Assembly: GCF_023073355.1 (NCBI RefSeq)
Contig: NZ_JADPJI010000002.1
Coordinates: 1,178,001-1,242,000, forward strand
Direction: 5' to 3'
Length of the DNA stretch: 64,000 nucleotides
Source: Bradyrhizobium sp. 199
GTDB taxonomy: Bacteria > Pseudomonadota > Alphaproteobacteria > Rhizobiales > Xanthobacteraceae
Every line of letters begins with the position of its first letter. The first letter of the stretch is position 1. The position numbers and the translations under genes are program-made. Of this stretch, positions 35,374-45,782 are shown one piece after another. Under the pieces are notes generated by a model, which worked only from the letters and a program-made list of their open reading frames with translations, made no database searches and was not told the DNA's origin.

Positions 35374-35814
35374 GGGATCACCTCCGGGACTGTCGCTGAC
35401 GCATCAGCGTAGCCGCAGGGAAGGGCGGCTCAAAACGAAAAATGCGAAAACAACCCCATGCACAGTAGCGATCATGCAGAGATCATTGAGTTTTCCAATT
35501 ATTCGGGAACTACGAAATACCCGGTTGCTCCGTCGGGCAAAACGGGGGCATGATGACATCATGGCGGGGGTGCCGGTGTGCAGCACCAAGCCCCGTCGTC
35601 ATGCCCCGGCTTGACCGGGGCCTCCAGTCCGCCGCGGCCTGTCGGTTCAATCTCGGCGTCTCTGGACGACTGGATCGCCCGGTTGAACCGGGCGATAACA
35701 GCTGAATGTGCTGCTGCAACTTCCGCCTCACCCCATCATGTCGCCGCCGCGATCGATCGGGTACATTCGCCTCCTCTGATTCGATCCCCCAAAAAAAATA
35801 GCCCGGAGACGCCC
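35374..35814. other. Intergenic stretch holding a palindromic repeat and the next gene's leader
   Basis: No convincing gene in 441 bases. An element at 35595-35697 is listed separately. The A-run AAAAAAAA at about 35791 followed by CCCGGAG lies just upstream of the 35815 start and provides its ribosome site. A potential promoter TTGCTC region was not convincing. Confidence 0.4.
35595..35697. repeat. Palindromic repeat, CATGCCCCGGCTTGACCGGG family
   Basis: Arms GCCCCGGCTTGACCGGGGC with CTCCAGTCC, and the inverse with CTGGATCGCCCGGTTGAACC plus GGGCGAT. Same general design as 29265 but divergent in sequence. Confidence 0.7.
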
Positions 35815-36249
35815 ATGAAGATCGCATCCACCTTCCGCGCCGCGCTGGTCGCCATCGTCGCTCTTGCCGGGCTCTCGACCTCGGCGATGGCCGACGGTGG
35901 TTTCGTGACGCTGACGATCTACAAGGCGGGCTGGATCATCGGCGGCTCCGGCGGCTCGGGCGTGCTGAACTTCCGCGCCCGCTCCTATGGACTGTCCACC
36001 GGCGGGCTCGACTACGGCCTCGTGTTCGGTGGCTCCAAGACCGTGCTGCGCGGCCGCGTCTCCAACATCAACCGACCCTCCGACGTTGCCGGCGTCTATG
36101 GCGCCGCCGGAGCGGGCCTTGCGATCGGCCGCGGCGCGCGCGCCATCGTGCTGACCAACCAGAAGGGCGCGGTGCTGGAGCTGACGGGCTCGCAGGTCGG
36201 CCTGATGGCGAACGCGGATCTCAGCGGCCTTGCGATCACGATGCGGTAG
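35815..36249 (+). CDS. Small secreted Gly-rich protein of unknown function (144 aa)
   Basis: ATG at 35815 with CCGGAG upstream. Signal peptide MKIASTFRAALVAIVALAGL (cleaved near AMADG). Mature part is beta-rich with regularly spaced Gly: TLTIYKAGWIIGGSGGSGVL, FRARSYGLSTGGLDYGLVFG, AAGAGLAIGRGARAIVLTNQ. The spacing resembles outer-membrane or secreted beta proteins of the YSC84-like kind, but assignment is not firm. Confidence 0.75.
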   Translation: MKIASTFRAALVAIVALAGLSTSAMADGGFVTLTIYKAGWIIGGSGGSGVLNFRARSYGLSTGGLDYGLVFGGSKTVLRGRVSNINRPSDVAGVYGAAGAGLAIGRGARAIVLTNQKGAVLELTGSQVGLMANADLSGLAITMR

Positions 36250-36263
36250 GGGCGCAGGTCGCG

Positions 36264-36357
36264 CAGGGTGGGCAAAGGCGAGCAAGCGCCGTTCCCACCA
36301 TCGTTGTCAGCACGCTTCGAACAGTTGGTGGGCACGCTTTCCCTTTGCCCGCCCTAC
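36264..36357. repeat. Palindromic repeat, AGGGTGGGCAAAGGCGAGC family
   Basis: Left arm GCAGGGTGGGCAAAGGCG, right arm CTTTGCCCGCCCTAC, with CCCACCA/TGGTGGG inside. Its right end overlaps the last bases of the GST gene. Confidence 0.75.
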
Positions 36358-37004
36358 GATCGCGACGCGGCGGTGAACACCGCAAGCTGCGCATCGAACG
36401 CGCGCCGGAACGCCGGCCGCGCCTCGCCGCGGGCGACATAGGCGGCGATCTCAAGGTATTCGTCGAGCACGCCCGACGTATTCAGCCGCCGCAGCACCGT
36501 CACCATCATGAGATCGCCGGCGCTGAAGGCACCGTCGAGCCACTCGGCATCACCGAGGCGACGGGACAATTCGCCAAGCCTGGTACGAACGCGATCCCTG
36601 AGCATCGGCAGTCGCTCCGCGTACCAGCTCTCGTCGCGCTCGAACAGCATCGCCATCGTGAGCTCGACGATGGGCGGCTCCACCGTGCTCAGCGCCGCGA
36701 ACATCCACGCGATCGCGCGGCTCCTCGCGTTCGCATCCTTCGGCAGCAAGCCACCGTGGCGCTCGGCGATGTGCAGCAAGATCGCGCCGGATTCGAACAG
36801 CGCGAGATCGCCATCCTCATAGGTCGGGATCTGCCCGAACGGATGCAGCGCAAGGTGCGCCGGCGCCTTCATCGCCTCGAACGAGACAAGGCGGACATCG
36901 TAGGGCTGCCCGACCTCTTCCAGCGCCCAGCGAACCCGCATGTCCCGCGCCTGCCCGCGGCCGCGATCGGGGGAGTTTTCGAAGGCGGTGATGGTGGGCG
37001 GCAT
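36354..37004 (-). CDS. Glutathione S-transferase family protein
   Basis: 216 aa. Thioredoxin-like domain (ARDMRVRWALEEVGQPYDVR, then HPFGQIPTYEDGDLALFESG) with the cis-Pro and the E-S pair that binds glutathione's gamma-Glu, followed by the helical domain (DAEWLDGAFSAGDLMMVTVL) containing the usual Asp N-cap. Related to rhizobial GSTs acting on small electrophiles. Alone, between repeats. Confidence 0.9.
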   Translation of the reverse strand: MPPTITAFENSPDRGRGQARDMRVRWALEEVGQPYDVRLVSFEAMKAPAHLALHPFGQIPTYEDGDLALFESGAILLHIAERHGGLLPKDANARSRAIAWMFAALSTVEPPIVELTMAMLFERDESWYAERLPMLRDRVRTRLGELSRRLGDAEWLDGAFSAGDLMMVTVLRRLNTSGVLDEYLEIAAYVARGEARPAFRRAFDAQLAVFTAASRS

Positions 37005-37154
37005 ATCGGTCTCCGGGGCGATCGTGCTTGTCTCCAGAGGACGGATGACCAGCGCCCATTCCTACAGCCTATCTGTTTGTCGGGTAGGACGGGGCGAGCG
37101 CAGCAAAATCGATCACCCTTTCCACGGCGACAGAACGCGACCCTTATGGTGCGG

Positions 37155-37249
37155 CGGAGGCGCGAAGCGCCGTCTCGAACCATGTAAGGCCGACATCTCG
37201 CCCGCGGCCATCCTTCGAGACGACCGCTTCGCGGTCTCCTCAGGATGAG
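37155..37249. repeat. Repeat with CATCCTTCGAGACGACCGCT core
   Basis: CATCCTTCGAGACGACCGCTTCGCGGTCTCCTCAGGATGAGG-type core (37211-37249) preceded by a GCGAAGCGCCGTCTCGAACC arm. The fuller version is at 49383-49509. Overlaps the last bases of the glycosylase gene. Confidence 0.65.
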
Positions 37250-37806
37250 GTCTGTGCGTGTTCAGGGCCCAGCACAGCAATCCACGCCGCCAGCTCCCGC
37301 CACGGCTCCAGCGTCCAGTGCCCGGACGCAGCACCCGACGGCGACGGCAGGACGAAGATCTCCGGTGACTTCTCATCGCGCGGTTGCCGCCCCAGCGCGA
37401 TCACACTCGACGGCCTGCCGTAAAACAGGCTCGCCGCTTTCTTGCTCGTGAACGCGATCGTCATCGGCCGATATGTCTCGATCTTGGCCTTGAACCCCGC
37501 CACGTCGATCGTCTCCGCCGCGATCTGGTGATCCATCCCGGCGCTTGACTTGGAGAGATCCGTGAAGCCGATCCCGAGGTCGAGCAGCTTCGCGAACTCG
37601 CCCGGCTGATAGCGCCGCGGCGTGATGCCGGCCTCACGGATCGCGCGCCAGAAGCGGTTGCCGGGATGGGCGTAGTAGTGCCCGAGCTCGGCCGAGCGCG
37701 TACTGGCCGCGGTGCCGACGAAGGCGAGGCGGAGGTTGGAGCGGAGCTGGTCGGGGAGGCGGTGGGGGGGCGTTTCGATAGGATGAGAGCTATTAGCTGT
37801 CTCCAT
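37240..37806 (-). CDS. mug: Mug/TDG-type mismatch-specific DNA glycosylase
   Basis: Uracil-DNA-glycosylase superfamily, family 2, 188 aa. It has LAFVGTAASTRSAELGHYYA, HPGNRFWRAIREAGITPR, DLGIGFTDLSKSSAG and LPSPSGAASGHW. The first motif reads GTAAS where E. coli Mug has GINPG, so the canonical catalytic Asn is replaced. Removes mispaired or damaged pyrimidines from DNA. The start ATG at 37806 is 17 bases after the helicase stop, on the same strand, so the two may now share a transcript. Confidence 0.88.
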   Translation of the reverse strand: METANSSHPIETPPHRLPDQLRSNLRLAFVGTAASTRSAELGHYYAHPGNRFWRAIREAGITPRRYQPGEFAKLLDLGIGFTDLSKSSAGMDHQIAAETIDVAGFKAKIETYRPMTIAFTSKKAASLFYGRPSSVIALGRQPRDEKSPEIFVLPSPSGAASGHWTLEPWRELAAWIAVLGPEHAQTSS

Positions 37807-37823
37807 ATTTTGCGGTCCAGTTT

Positions 37824-39752
37824 CTACCCAGCAATCGGCGCGGGTGCGTGAAGTCCTAGTTCTGCAATAAATCGACTCGCGTGCAGTCGTGCCACACCAT
37901 ACTGTACCGATGCCGGCGTAATGCCTGCTCCCATCGCACCAGCCAATGTCATGCTGCGCGAATTTGTAAGAATTAATGTGCCCGGTTTCCCGTTAGCTAA
38001 GTCCGCCTTCACTCGCGATATTCCCACGAAGAAAAGCCGCCGCTGTTCTTCGATCTCAGCCGCAGCTTGAGCCGCCGGCGTACCTGTTGCCGGTTGTTTA
38101 GGAAGAAGTCCCTCGACGCAGCCGGCGATAATAGTGACCGGTGCACTGAGCCCTTTACTCTTATGCAGGCTCATGATTCTCACGTCGTGAATCTCTGACG
38201 GAATTTCGGGCTGGCTTATGGCTTGCATTAGAGCAAAGAGCCAATCCTCCCGATCGTTCGTTCCCACTTCTTGGAGTGCGAGAACGGCTAAGTCGCGCAA
38301 GTCTCGGACAGAGTTGTCGGCTGCAGGTAGCAGATAGTCAATTACGGCGGCCAAATCCGGAAGCGCCTCCAAAGCATCAAGCTCAGCTACCACTTCGTCG
38401 AAGGCGGCGACGATGTTCGCAGTGTACGGAATTTGTAGCGTGCCCGCAGAGAGTTGGCCAAGAACCTGACAGGGAGAGAGTCCCGCATTTTCGCAATGTT
38501 CTCTCACTCGTCGATATCCGCTCGCGTTCCAGTTGTTTCCGGGCAGTCCTACGATCCATCGGAGCGCGACTCGGTCTTCTCGATCTGCAAAGAGCTTTAG
38601 TAGGGCAAAGCGACGTTGCGCATCCTCCGAGTCAAGCTCAGCCTCGGAGTAGTACGAGCGTACAGGAACATTGCGTCCTTGCAGGGCTTCGTAGATCGGG
38701 GTCCCAATGACACCTCTTTGGGCGAGAATTAAGATGTCACCGGGTGGTGTCCCTTGATCCACCAAGTCTTGGACACGATCTGCGACGCCAACGACCTCGT
38801 CGGCCAGATTTTGGTATTGAATTATCTGAACATGCCCCGCTCCGTTTTGTGGGCGTGGTGTCAGTTGCCTTGGTACCAACCGCATTTGATTGTGCCCGAT
38901 AAGGCTATTTGCCATGTGCACGACGGTTGTAGGACATCGGCGGCATTCGCTTAACTGAAGGTCGTCCGCGTTTGCGTTAATGGTAATCCAATCGCGGATG
39001 CCTTCCGGATGGGCGTGCTTGAAGCTGTATATCGACTGATCGTCGTCACCGACGATACAAACGTCTGCGATGTCCGATAGCAAATGAAGAACGCCCTGTT
39101 CCGCTTTGTTCAGATCCTGGAATTCATCGACTAGAATATGGTTGAACTCAGCGCGCTCGGGCGCTGCCGGATTGGACCTCAAATACTCGTAAAGTTGAGG
39201 AATTACCTCTCCAATCAACATCGACTCATGAAATAGGAGCCAAGACCCAAGATCAATTGCAAAGGCAGCGTCCGCCGGCGACTGAACGTACCCAGGTTGT
39301 TCGTGTTGCAGTCTGGCCCACGCGGCCTCGTACGCCTTCCTAAGACGTTCGACGCCTCTTTTGCCATCGTGAGCCTGCATTAGGTCGCTGACAAGCGGGG
39401 CGATTTCAAATTCATTCAGGGGGCGGGCAGTACGGCCAGTCGCTTGCAAGACGTGATTCCTCATGAGAATCTTCAGCGAAAGGCTGTGAAGAGTAACGCC
39501 ATTCAACTCGTCACATCCAGGAACATTCATTCCTATTAGCTCGCGATGCAGGTCCTCTGCAGCTACACGAGTAAATGTTACAGGAAGTATAGTGCTCGGA
39601 TCGACTGCAGCCTCTAGGAGGCGGGCGACGCGACGCTTCATTGCGAACGACTTTCCTGTGCCCGGTCCAGCGACAACCCTTATGCGAGCGTTCGCAGATG
39701 AGGCAATGCTGTGAGCGGGCGTTCCGGCGACAAGCCCATCAGACCAAGGCAT
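37824..39752 (-). CDS. UvrD/Rep-like superfamily 1 DNA helicase, horizontally acquired
   Basis: 642 aa 3'-5' type SF1A helicase. Walker A is VVAGPGTGKSFAMKRR (about 27-42), Ia-like TFTRVAAEDLHREL, motif II ILVDEFQDLNKAE, motif III CIVGDDDQSIYSFKHAH, motif V RIMSLHKSKGLSAPVTI, motif VI RRLFFVGISRVKADL. It is shorter than UvrD (about 720 aa) and lacks its C-terminal tail. GC is visibly lower and codon use differs from both neighbours. No nuclease or TOPRIM partner adjoins it, so it is not a complete Gabija or Zorya set. An AT-rich leader with overlapping palindromes precedes it. Role in repair or phage defence is open. Confidence 0.93.
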   Translation of the reverse strand: MPWSDGLVAGTPAHSIASSANARIRVVAGPGTGKSFAMKRRVARLLEAAVDPSTILPVTFTRVAAEDLHRELIGMNVPGCDELNGVTLHSLSLKILMRNHVLQATGRTARPLNEFEIAPLVSDLMQAHDGKRGVERLRKAYEAAWARLQHEQPGYVQSPADAAFAIDLGSWLLFHESMLIGEVIPQLYEYLRSNPAAPERAEFNHILVDEFQDLNKAEQGVLHLLSDIADVCIVGDDDQSIYSFKHAHPEGIRDWITINANADDLQLSECRRCPTTVVHMANSLIGHNQMRLVPRQLTPRPQNGAGHVQIIQYQNLADEVVGVADRVQDLVDQGTPPGDILILAQRGVIGTPIYEALQGRNVPVRSYYSEAELDSEDAQRRFALLKLFADREDRVALRWIVGLPGNNWNASGYRRVREHCENAGLSPCQVLGQLSAGTLQIPYTANIVAAFDEVVAELDALEALPDLAAVIDYLLPAADNSVRDLRDLAVLALQEVGTNDREDWLFALMQAISQPEIPSEIHDVRIMSLHKSKGLSAPVTIIAGCVEGLLPKQPATGTPAAQAAAEIEEQRRLFFVGISRVKADLANGKPGTLILTNSRSMTLAGAMGAGITPASVQYGVARLHASRFIAELGLHAPAPIAG

Positions 39753-39797
39753 ATTGATTCTCGTGCAATGATTGAAAAATGGAGGCCCATAAATTCT

Positions 39798-39828
39798 ACT
39801 AAAGGTAGTTTAGTGTAAATACATTAAA
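39798..39828 (-). promoter_or_regulatory. Overlapping operator-like palindromes and promoter of the helicase gene
   Basis: ACTAAA-GGTAG-TTTAGT (39798-39814) overlaps TTTAGTGTA-AA-TACATTAAA (39809-39828, one mismatch). On the minus strand, TTTACA and TAGAAT at about 15-base spacing form a possible -35/-10 pair within the palindromes, about 50-75 bases before the helicase ATG. This suggests repression by a dimeric regulator not encoded nearby. Confidence 0.4.
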
Positions 39829-39834
39829 CGTATA

Positions 39835-39864
39835 ATAGGGGCAAAGCTTTTGCTTCGCCCCTAT
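39835..39864. terminator. Strong hairpin between the helicase leader and thiC
   Basis: ATAGGGGC-A-AAGC-TTTT-GCTT-C-GCCCCTAT: an 8-base outer and 4-base inner stem with a TTTT loop, followed by TTAATG. It lies 39 bases downstream of the thiC stop on the minus strand, so it probably ends the thiamine operon transcript and insulates the helicase. Confidence 0.7.
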
Positions 39865-39903
39865 TTAATGTAACCAGACGGAGCCCCCGGGCTGACAGCC
39901 CCC

Positions 39904-41979
<2,076 letters not shown>

Positions 41980-42000
41980 GGTGGGGAGAGAGTGCGGGCA

Positions 42001-42627
42001 TCACGCCGGCTCCGCAGGCAGGCCGAGCCACTGCCGCACGCGGGCATCGGGGTCGGCATTCTGGGTGACGTCGCTGACGACGGCGATGGAATCCGCGCCG
42101 GCGGCAAAGATCTCCGCGGCGTGCTCGAACTTGATGCCGCCGATCGCGACCAGCGGGATGGGCCCGATGCGCTTCTTCCATTCGGTGATCTTGGCAATGC
42201 CCTGCGGCTCGAAGCGCATCGATTTGAGCGTGGTGAAGAAGATCGGGCCGAGCGCGACGTAATCGGGCTTTGCTTTGAGTGCGGTTTCAAGCTCGGCGTC
42301 GTCATGGGTGGAGATGCCGAGCGACAGGCCGGCTTCGCGGATCGCTTTCAGGTCCGCCTCAGCCAGATCCTCCTGGCCGAGATGCAGATATTTCGCGCCG
42401 GCCACGACTGCCGCGCGCCAATAATCGTTCACGACCAGCTTGGCTTGCGTGCCGTTCGTGATCGCCAGCGCGTCGGTGACGATCTGCAATGCGTCGGCGT
42501 CGTTCAGCTCCTTCGCACGCAGCTGAATGGTGCCGACGCCGAGCTTCGTCAGTCGCTCGACCCAGGCGAGGCTGTCGACGACGGGATAAAATCGATCAGG
42601 ATACGCGTTGCGATCAGGATACGGCAT
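42001..42627 (-). CDS. thiE: Thiamine-phosphate synthase
   Basis: Joins HMP-pyrophosphate and the thiazole phosphate. TIM-barrel of 208 aa with [53 protein letters not shown] and LVAIGGI. The ATG at 42627 overlaps the thiG stop by 14 bases (ATGCCGTATCCTGA), a sign of translational coupling; a start six codons earlier is possible but not needed. Confidence 0.93.
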   Translation of the reverse strand: MPYPDRNAYPDRFYPVVDSLAWVERLTKLGVGTIQLRAKELNDADALQIVTDALAITNGTQAKLVVNDYWRAAVVAGAKYLHLGQEDLAEADLKAIREAGLSLGISTHDDAELETALKAKPDYVALGPIFFTTLKSMRFEPQGIAKITEWKKRIGPIPLVAIGGIKFEHAAEIFAAGADSIAVVSDVTQNADPDARVRQWLGLPAEPA

Positions 42628-43396
42628 GCCAGAACGGGGTCCCAACGACAGGGGTGGAGGGGGAGGCGAAGTCGCGAGCGTTCATCAGCCCGGCTTCATA
42701 AGCGGTGCGGCCGGCATCACAGCCCCGACGGAAGGCAGTGGCCATGGCGACGGGATCGGCGGCTTTGGCGATGGCAGTGTTGAGCAGCACGGCGTCATAG
42801 CCGAGCTCGAGCGCCTGCGCCGCGTGCGAGGGCGCACCGAGGCCGGCGTCGACCACCAGCGTGATGTCGGGCAGCCGGTCGCGCAGCAATTTCAGCGCAT
42901 CGCGATTGGTGATGCCCTTCGCGCTGCCGATCGGGGCTGCCCACGGCATCACCACCTTGCAGCCGGCATCGACGAGGCGGTTCGCAACCGAGAGATCCTC
43001 TGTGCAATAGGGGAACACTTCAAAACCGTCCTTGATCAGGATGGTGGCGGCCTCGACCAGGCCGACGACATCGGGCTGCAGCGTGTCGTTATCCGCGATG
43101 ACCTCGAGCTTGATCCAACTCGTGCCGAACAATTCGCGGGCGAGCTTGGCCGTCGTCACCGCCTCGCGCACGCTGCGGCATCCCGCGGTATTCGGCAGCA
43201 CGGTGACGTCTAACTCGCGGATCAGATTCCAGAACGCGTCACCGGTTTTGCCGCCGGCGGATTCGCGCCGCAGCGACACCGTGACGATGTTCGAGCCGGA
43301 GGCGCGGATCGCGGACTGCATGATCGCAGGCGAGGGATAGAGCGCGCTGCCGATCAGCAGACGGGAAGCGAAGCTTTTGCCGTAGAAGGTCACCAT
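42614..43396 (-). CDS. thiG: Thiazole synthase
   Basis: Forms the thiazole ring from dehydroglycine, DXP and ThiS thiocarboxylate. 260 aa TIM barrel: [40 protein letters not shown], Schiff-base Lys in [45 protein letters not shown] and [17 protein letters not shown]. It starts 5 bases after thiS ends and overlaps thiE. Confidence 0.97.
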   Translation of the reverse strand: MVTFYGKSFASRLLIGSALYPSPAIMQSAIRASGSNIVTVSLRRESAGGKTGDAFWNLIRELDVTVLPNTAGCRSVREAVTTAKLARELFGTSWIKLEVIADNDTLQPDVVGLVEAATILIKDGFEVFPYCTEDLSVANRLVDAGCKVVMPWAAPIGSAKGITNRDALKLLRDRLPDITLVVDAGLGAPSHAAQALELGYDAVLLNTAIAKAADPVAMATAFRRGCDAGRTAYEAGLMNARDFASPSTPVVGTPFWHAVS

Positions 43397-43400
43397 GTCC

Positions 43401-43598
43401 TCACCCTCCCTGCCGCGGCGTGATGATCTCGATCTCGTCCCCGGCCTTCAAGCTCGTCTCGGCCCAGCGGCTTTTCGGCACGACGTCGTAGTTCAGCGCG
43501 ATGGCAAAATGGGTGCCCTCGTAGTCGAGCTCTGCGAGGAGCGCGTCGACGCTGGCCGCGCTGATCTCCCGCGCCTCACCGTTGACGATCACCTGCAT
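43401..43598 (-). CDS. thiS: Sulfur-carrier protein ThiS
   Basis: 65-aa ubiquitin-like sulfur carrier ending in the essential GG ([13 protein letters not shown] end), which is adenylated and thiocarboxylated before donating sulfur to thiazole. It begins [20 protein letters not shown]. The start overlaps the 3' end of thiO by ten bases, so it is translated from the same message. Confidence 0.95.
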   Translation of the reverse strand: MQVIVNGEAREISAASVDALLAELDYEGTHFAIALNYDVVPKSRWAETSLKAGDEIEIITPRQGG

Positions 43599-44611
43599 TG
43601 CATCACCTCGTTGTCGATCTGGCCGCGCTCGACATAGGCCAGCGTCAGTTCGGCAAGCGCAGGCGCGAGCAGGAAGCCGTGGCGGTAGAGTCCGTTGACG
43701 CTGATCTTGCGGCCGTGAATGCCGATACGCGGCAGGTTGTCGGGAAAAGCGGGACGAAGCCCCGAGCCGAATTCGACGATGCGGGCTTCACCGAACGCCG
43801 GGTGCACGGTGTAGGCTGCGCCGAGCAGCTCGAGCGCGGAGCGGACGCTGACGCCGGTGTCCTCGGCCTCGATCGAGGTCGCGCCCAGCATGAACAGATT
43901 GTCGGCGCGCGGGATCACATAGAGCGGCCAGCGCGGATGTATCAGCCGCACCGGGCGCGCAAGCTGCACCTCGTCCGTCTCGATCAGGATCATCTCGCCC
44001 TTGACGCCGCGAAGCTCCGGCTTCTCATCGCGCGCGCCAAGGCCGCGGCAGTCGATCACGATGCCGTCGGAATCTTTTGCGAGATCAGTGGCTGAAACGT
44101 CGCTGCAGAATTTGATGGTGCCGCCGGCGGCGCGGATGCGCTCGTGCAGCTGCGGCAGCACGCGGCGCGGCTCGACATGCCCCTCCGCCGGGAAGAACAG
44201 CGCATCGCGGAAGCGGCCCTCCAGCGACGGCTCGAGCTCGGCGAGGCCGGCTGCGTCGAGCCGGCGGTGGTCCTCGGTCATGCGGGCAAAACGCTCGAAA
44301 TCGTTGCGTTCGCGCGGGTGGGCGACGACGAGCGAGCCGTTGAACGGTGTGTCCGGCAGCTCGCGCCGCCAGATATGAAGCGAGCGCAGCCCGAGGCGGC
44401 TGATGATGGGTTCGGCGACCTCCGCCTCGCAATAGGGCGCGAGCATGCCGCCGGCCCAATGGCTGGTGGCGTCGGTCATCGCCTCGTCACCACGCTCGTG
44501 CAAGGTCACGGCATGGCCGGCCTGCGCGAACAGCAAAGCCTGCCAGGCGCCCGCAATGCCTGCGCCGATGATGGATACCGGGGAATCCGGTCGCTTGGTC
44601 GTCTGCAACAT
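43589..44611 (-). CDS. thiO: Glycine oxidase for thiazole synthesis
   Basis: FAD enzyme making dehydroglycine from glycine, 340 aa. FAD fold VSIIGAGIAGAWQALLFAQA (G16-G21), then SHWAGGMLAPYCEAE, typical of ThiO, a central ALFFPAEGHVEPRRVLPQLH and C-terminal FMLGATSIEAEDTGV and NGLYRHGFLLAPALAE. It is first in the operon; its ribosome site GGGACAGGG is formed by the 3' end of the TPP aptamer, so its translation is directly switched. Confidence 0.95.
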   Translation of the reverse strand: MLQTTKRPDSPVSIIGAGIAGAWQALLFAQAGHAVTLHERGDEAMTDATSHWAGGMLAPYCEAEVAEPIISRLGLRSLHIWRRELPDTPFNGSLVVAHPRERNDFERFARMTEDHRRLDAAGLAELEPSLEGRFRDALFFPAEGHVEPRRVLPQLHERIRAAGGTIKFCSDVSATDLAKDSDGIVIDCRGLGARDEKPELRGVKGEMILIETDEVQLARPVRLIHPRWPLYVIPRADNLFMLGATSIEAEDTGVSVRSALELLGAAYTVHPAFGEARIVEFGSGLRPAFPDNLPRIGIHGRKISVNGLYRHGFLLAPALAELTLAYVERGQIDNEVMQCR

Positions 44612-44615
44612 CCCT

Positions 44616-44723
44616 GTCCCTTCGCCGGCATGACCCGGATCAGGTTCAAAGGGTCACCGCGGTCCTGGGCGGTATTGCCCATTTAGCGGTATCTCAGCTC
44701 CTCCTCGGAGCACCCCTCGGAAC
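44616..44723 (-). ncRNA. TPP riboswitch (THI element)
   Basis: Reading the minus strand: GTTCCGAGGGGTGCTCC, then GAGGAGCTGAGATACCGC, a variable P3a arm, and the conserved ACCCTTTGAACCTGATCCGG followed by GTCATGCCGGCGAAGGGAC. P1 is GTTCC paired with GGGAC. The aptamer ends 5 bases before the thiO ATG and its last GGGA overlaps the ribosome site. TPP binding should therefore hide the site and shut off translation of thiOSGE, with no separate expression platform needed. Confidence 0.96.
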
Positions 44724-44781
44724 GGCTCTAATGTAGGACAGTGGGGCGGGGTGGTCAACGCGTTAGGCGGGAACCTCAGCC

Positions 44782-44912
44782 GTGCCCCGGACCCGATGCA
44801 GCGCGCCGCATTTTGCGGCGTGGTGCGTCGCAAAGCCGGGGCCCATGCTTGCGGGATTGCTGGGTCCCGGCTCTGCGCAGCAACGCTACGCGTTGCAGCG
44901 CGTCCGGGACAC
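44782..44912. repeat. Palindromic repeat, CCCCGGACCCGATGCAGCGC family
   Basis: Left arm GTGCCCCGGACCCGATGCAG, right arm TTGCAGCGCGTCCGGGACAC, with GGGGCCCATG and CTGGGTCCCGGCTCTGCG inside. Related to 32351. It lies between the riboswitch and the tandem 15-base repeat. Confidence 0.8.
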
Positions 44913-44916
44913 GAGA

Positions 44917-44973
44917 GGCTACTTCAAGGGAGGCTACTTCAAAGGAGGCTACTTCAAGGGAGCTACTTCAAGA
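44917..44973. repeat. Four tandem 15-base units GGCTACTTCAAGGGA across a stop codon
   Basis: Units begin at 44917, 44932, 44947 and 44962, the last lacking one G. Each contains, on the minus strand, TTGAAGTAG, so the stop codon of the transglycosylase gene (44963-44965) lies in the first unit read. The array looks like a recent slippage expansion of the gene's 3' end. Confidence 0.9.
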
Positions 44974-45541
44974 CCTGCGCCCGCGCGTTGTGGACGCGCT
45001 GGGTGAGCTTCCTGTGCGGCGTGGCGCCGAACATCGGCTGCGGGTTGCCGTTCGGCTCCAGCCAAGGTTGGCCCATACCTGTCTGACCCATACTGGTTTG
45101 GCCCATATCGGTCGCGCCCATATTGGCGACCTGCACGGCCTCGTGCCGCTGCCGCTTGGCCGCGTAGTAATAGCCGCCTGCGAAATAGCGAACCGCCCGG
45201 CCGTGGTCGCCATTGGCGGCGCGGTAGGCGCCGGCGAGGTATTTCACGGCATAGGTGAGGTTGGTGTTGGGGTCGCGCAGGCCGGCGGCATCGCCGGTGT
45301 AGCCGACCCCGCGGGCGGTCGCGAGCTTGATCTGCATCAGCCCGATGGTGCCGCCGCGACCGACGAGGTGGGGCTGATATCGGCTCTCGCGCACGATCAC
45401 GCGGTGCACCAGCGCTTCCGGCACACCGTTGGCGCGGGCATGGGCCGCGACCATCTCGGCATATTCGGCTTCACCCGCGAAAGCGGCCTGCGGCAATGTC
45501 AATCCAGCCGCGAGCAGCGCGGCAATGCGTAAAATCTTCAT
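44963..45541 (-). CDS. Secreted lytic transglycosylase with pentapeptide repeat tail
   Basis: 192 aa from the ATG at 45541. Signal peptide MKILRIAALLAAGLTLPQAA (cleaved near AFAG). SLT fold: VHRVIVRESRYQPHLVGRGG with catalytic Glu at about residue 52, IGLMQIKLATARGVGYTGDA, LTYAVKYLAGAYRAANGD. The C-terminal part carries tandem pentapeptides (MGATD, MGQTS, MGQTG, MGQPW), encoded by 15-base repeats, then a basic end. It cleaves peptidoglycan, possibly for a secretion apparatus. The upstream frame ends TGATG at its start. Confidence 0.9.
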   Translation of the reverse strand: MKILRIAALLAAGLTLPQAAFAGEAEYAEMVAAHARANGVPEALVHRVIVRESRYQPHLVGRGGTIGLMQIKLATARGVGYTGDAAGLRDPNTNLTYAVKYLAGAYRAANGDHGRAVRYFAGGYYYAAKRQRHEAVQVANMGATDMGQTSMGQTGMGQPWLEPNGNPQPMFGATPHRKLTQRVHNARAQVLK

Positions 45542-45669
45542 CAGATATCCCAGCGGTCGTTGGAAGTGACCTGCACCCGGTTGCCGTTAGGCCCTCTGAA
45601 GGCGGCGATGATGTGACCAAACGCCGCCATCGCCTGATTTTGCAGTGCCGAGCCGCCGTTAGGACGCAA
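45541..45669 (-). CDS. Possible short coding sequence overlapping the transglycosylase start
   Basis: A 42-residue reading from a TTG at 45669 (SALQNQAMAAFGHIIAAFRG, GPNGNRVQVTSNDRWDI) looks protein-like and its TGA overlaps the transglycosylase ATG as TGATG. No good ribosome site is seen, so this could be the tail of an older gene or a leader for translational coupling. Low certainty. Confidence 0.3.
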   Translation of the reverse strand: MRPNGGSALQNQAMAAFGHIIAAFRGPNGNRVQVTSNDRWDI

Positions 45670-45782
45670 ACCCCGTCCAGGCTCGTCCGGGTCAGACGAG
45701 CCCCGCTCGCGACAGCACGCCTGTCCATTCGCGCCGGCGCGTGAAAGCGAGTATGAAGATGCTGCAAATCGGGAGAGGTGCC

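Noticed and set aside
37824..39752. Gabija (GajB) assignment for the helicase
   Set aside because: No GajA-like nuclease adjoins it, and the motifs fit general UvrD-like helicases.
44917..44973. CRISPR-like array
   Set aside because: Units are 15 bases and adjacent without spacers; this is simple tandem repetition.
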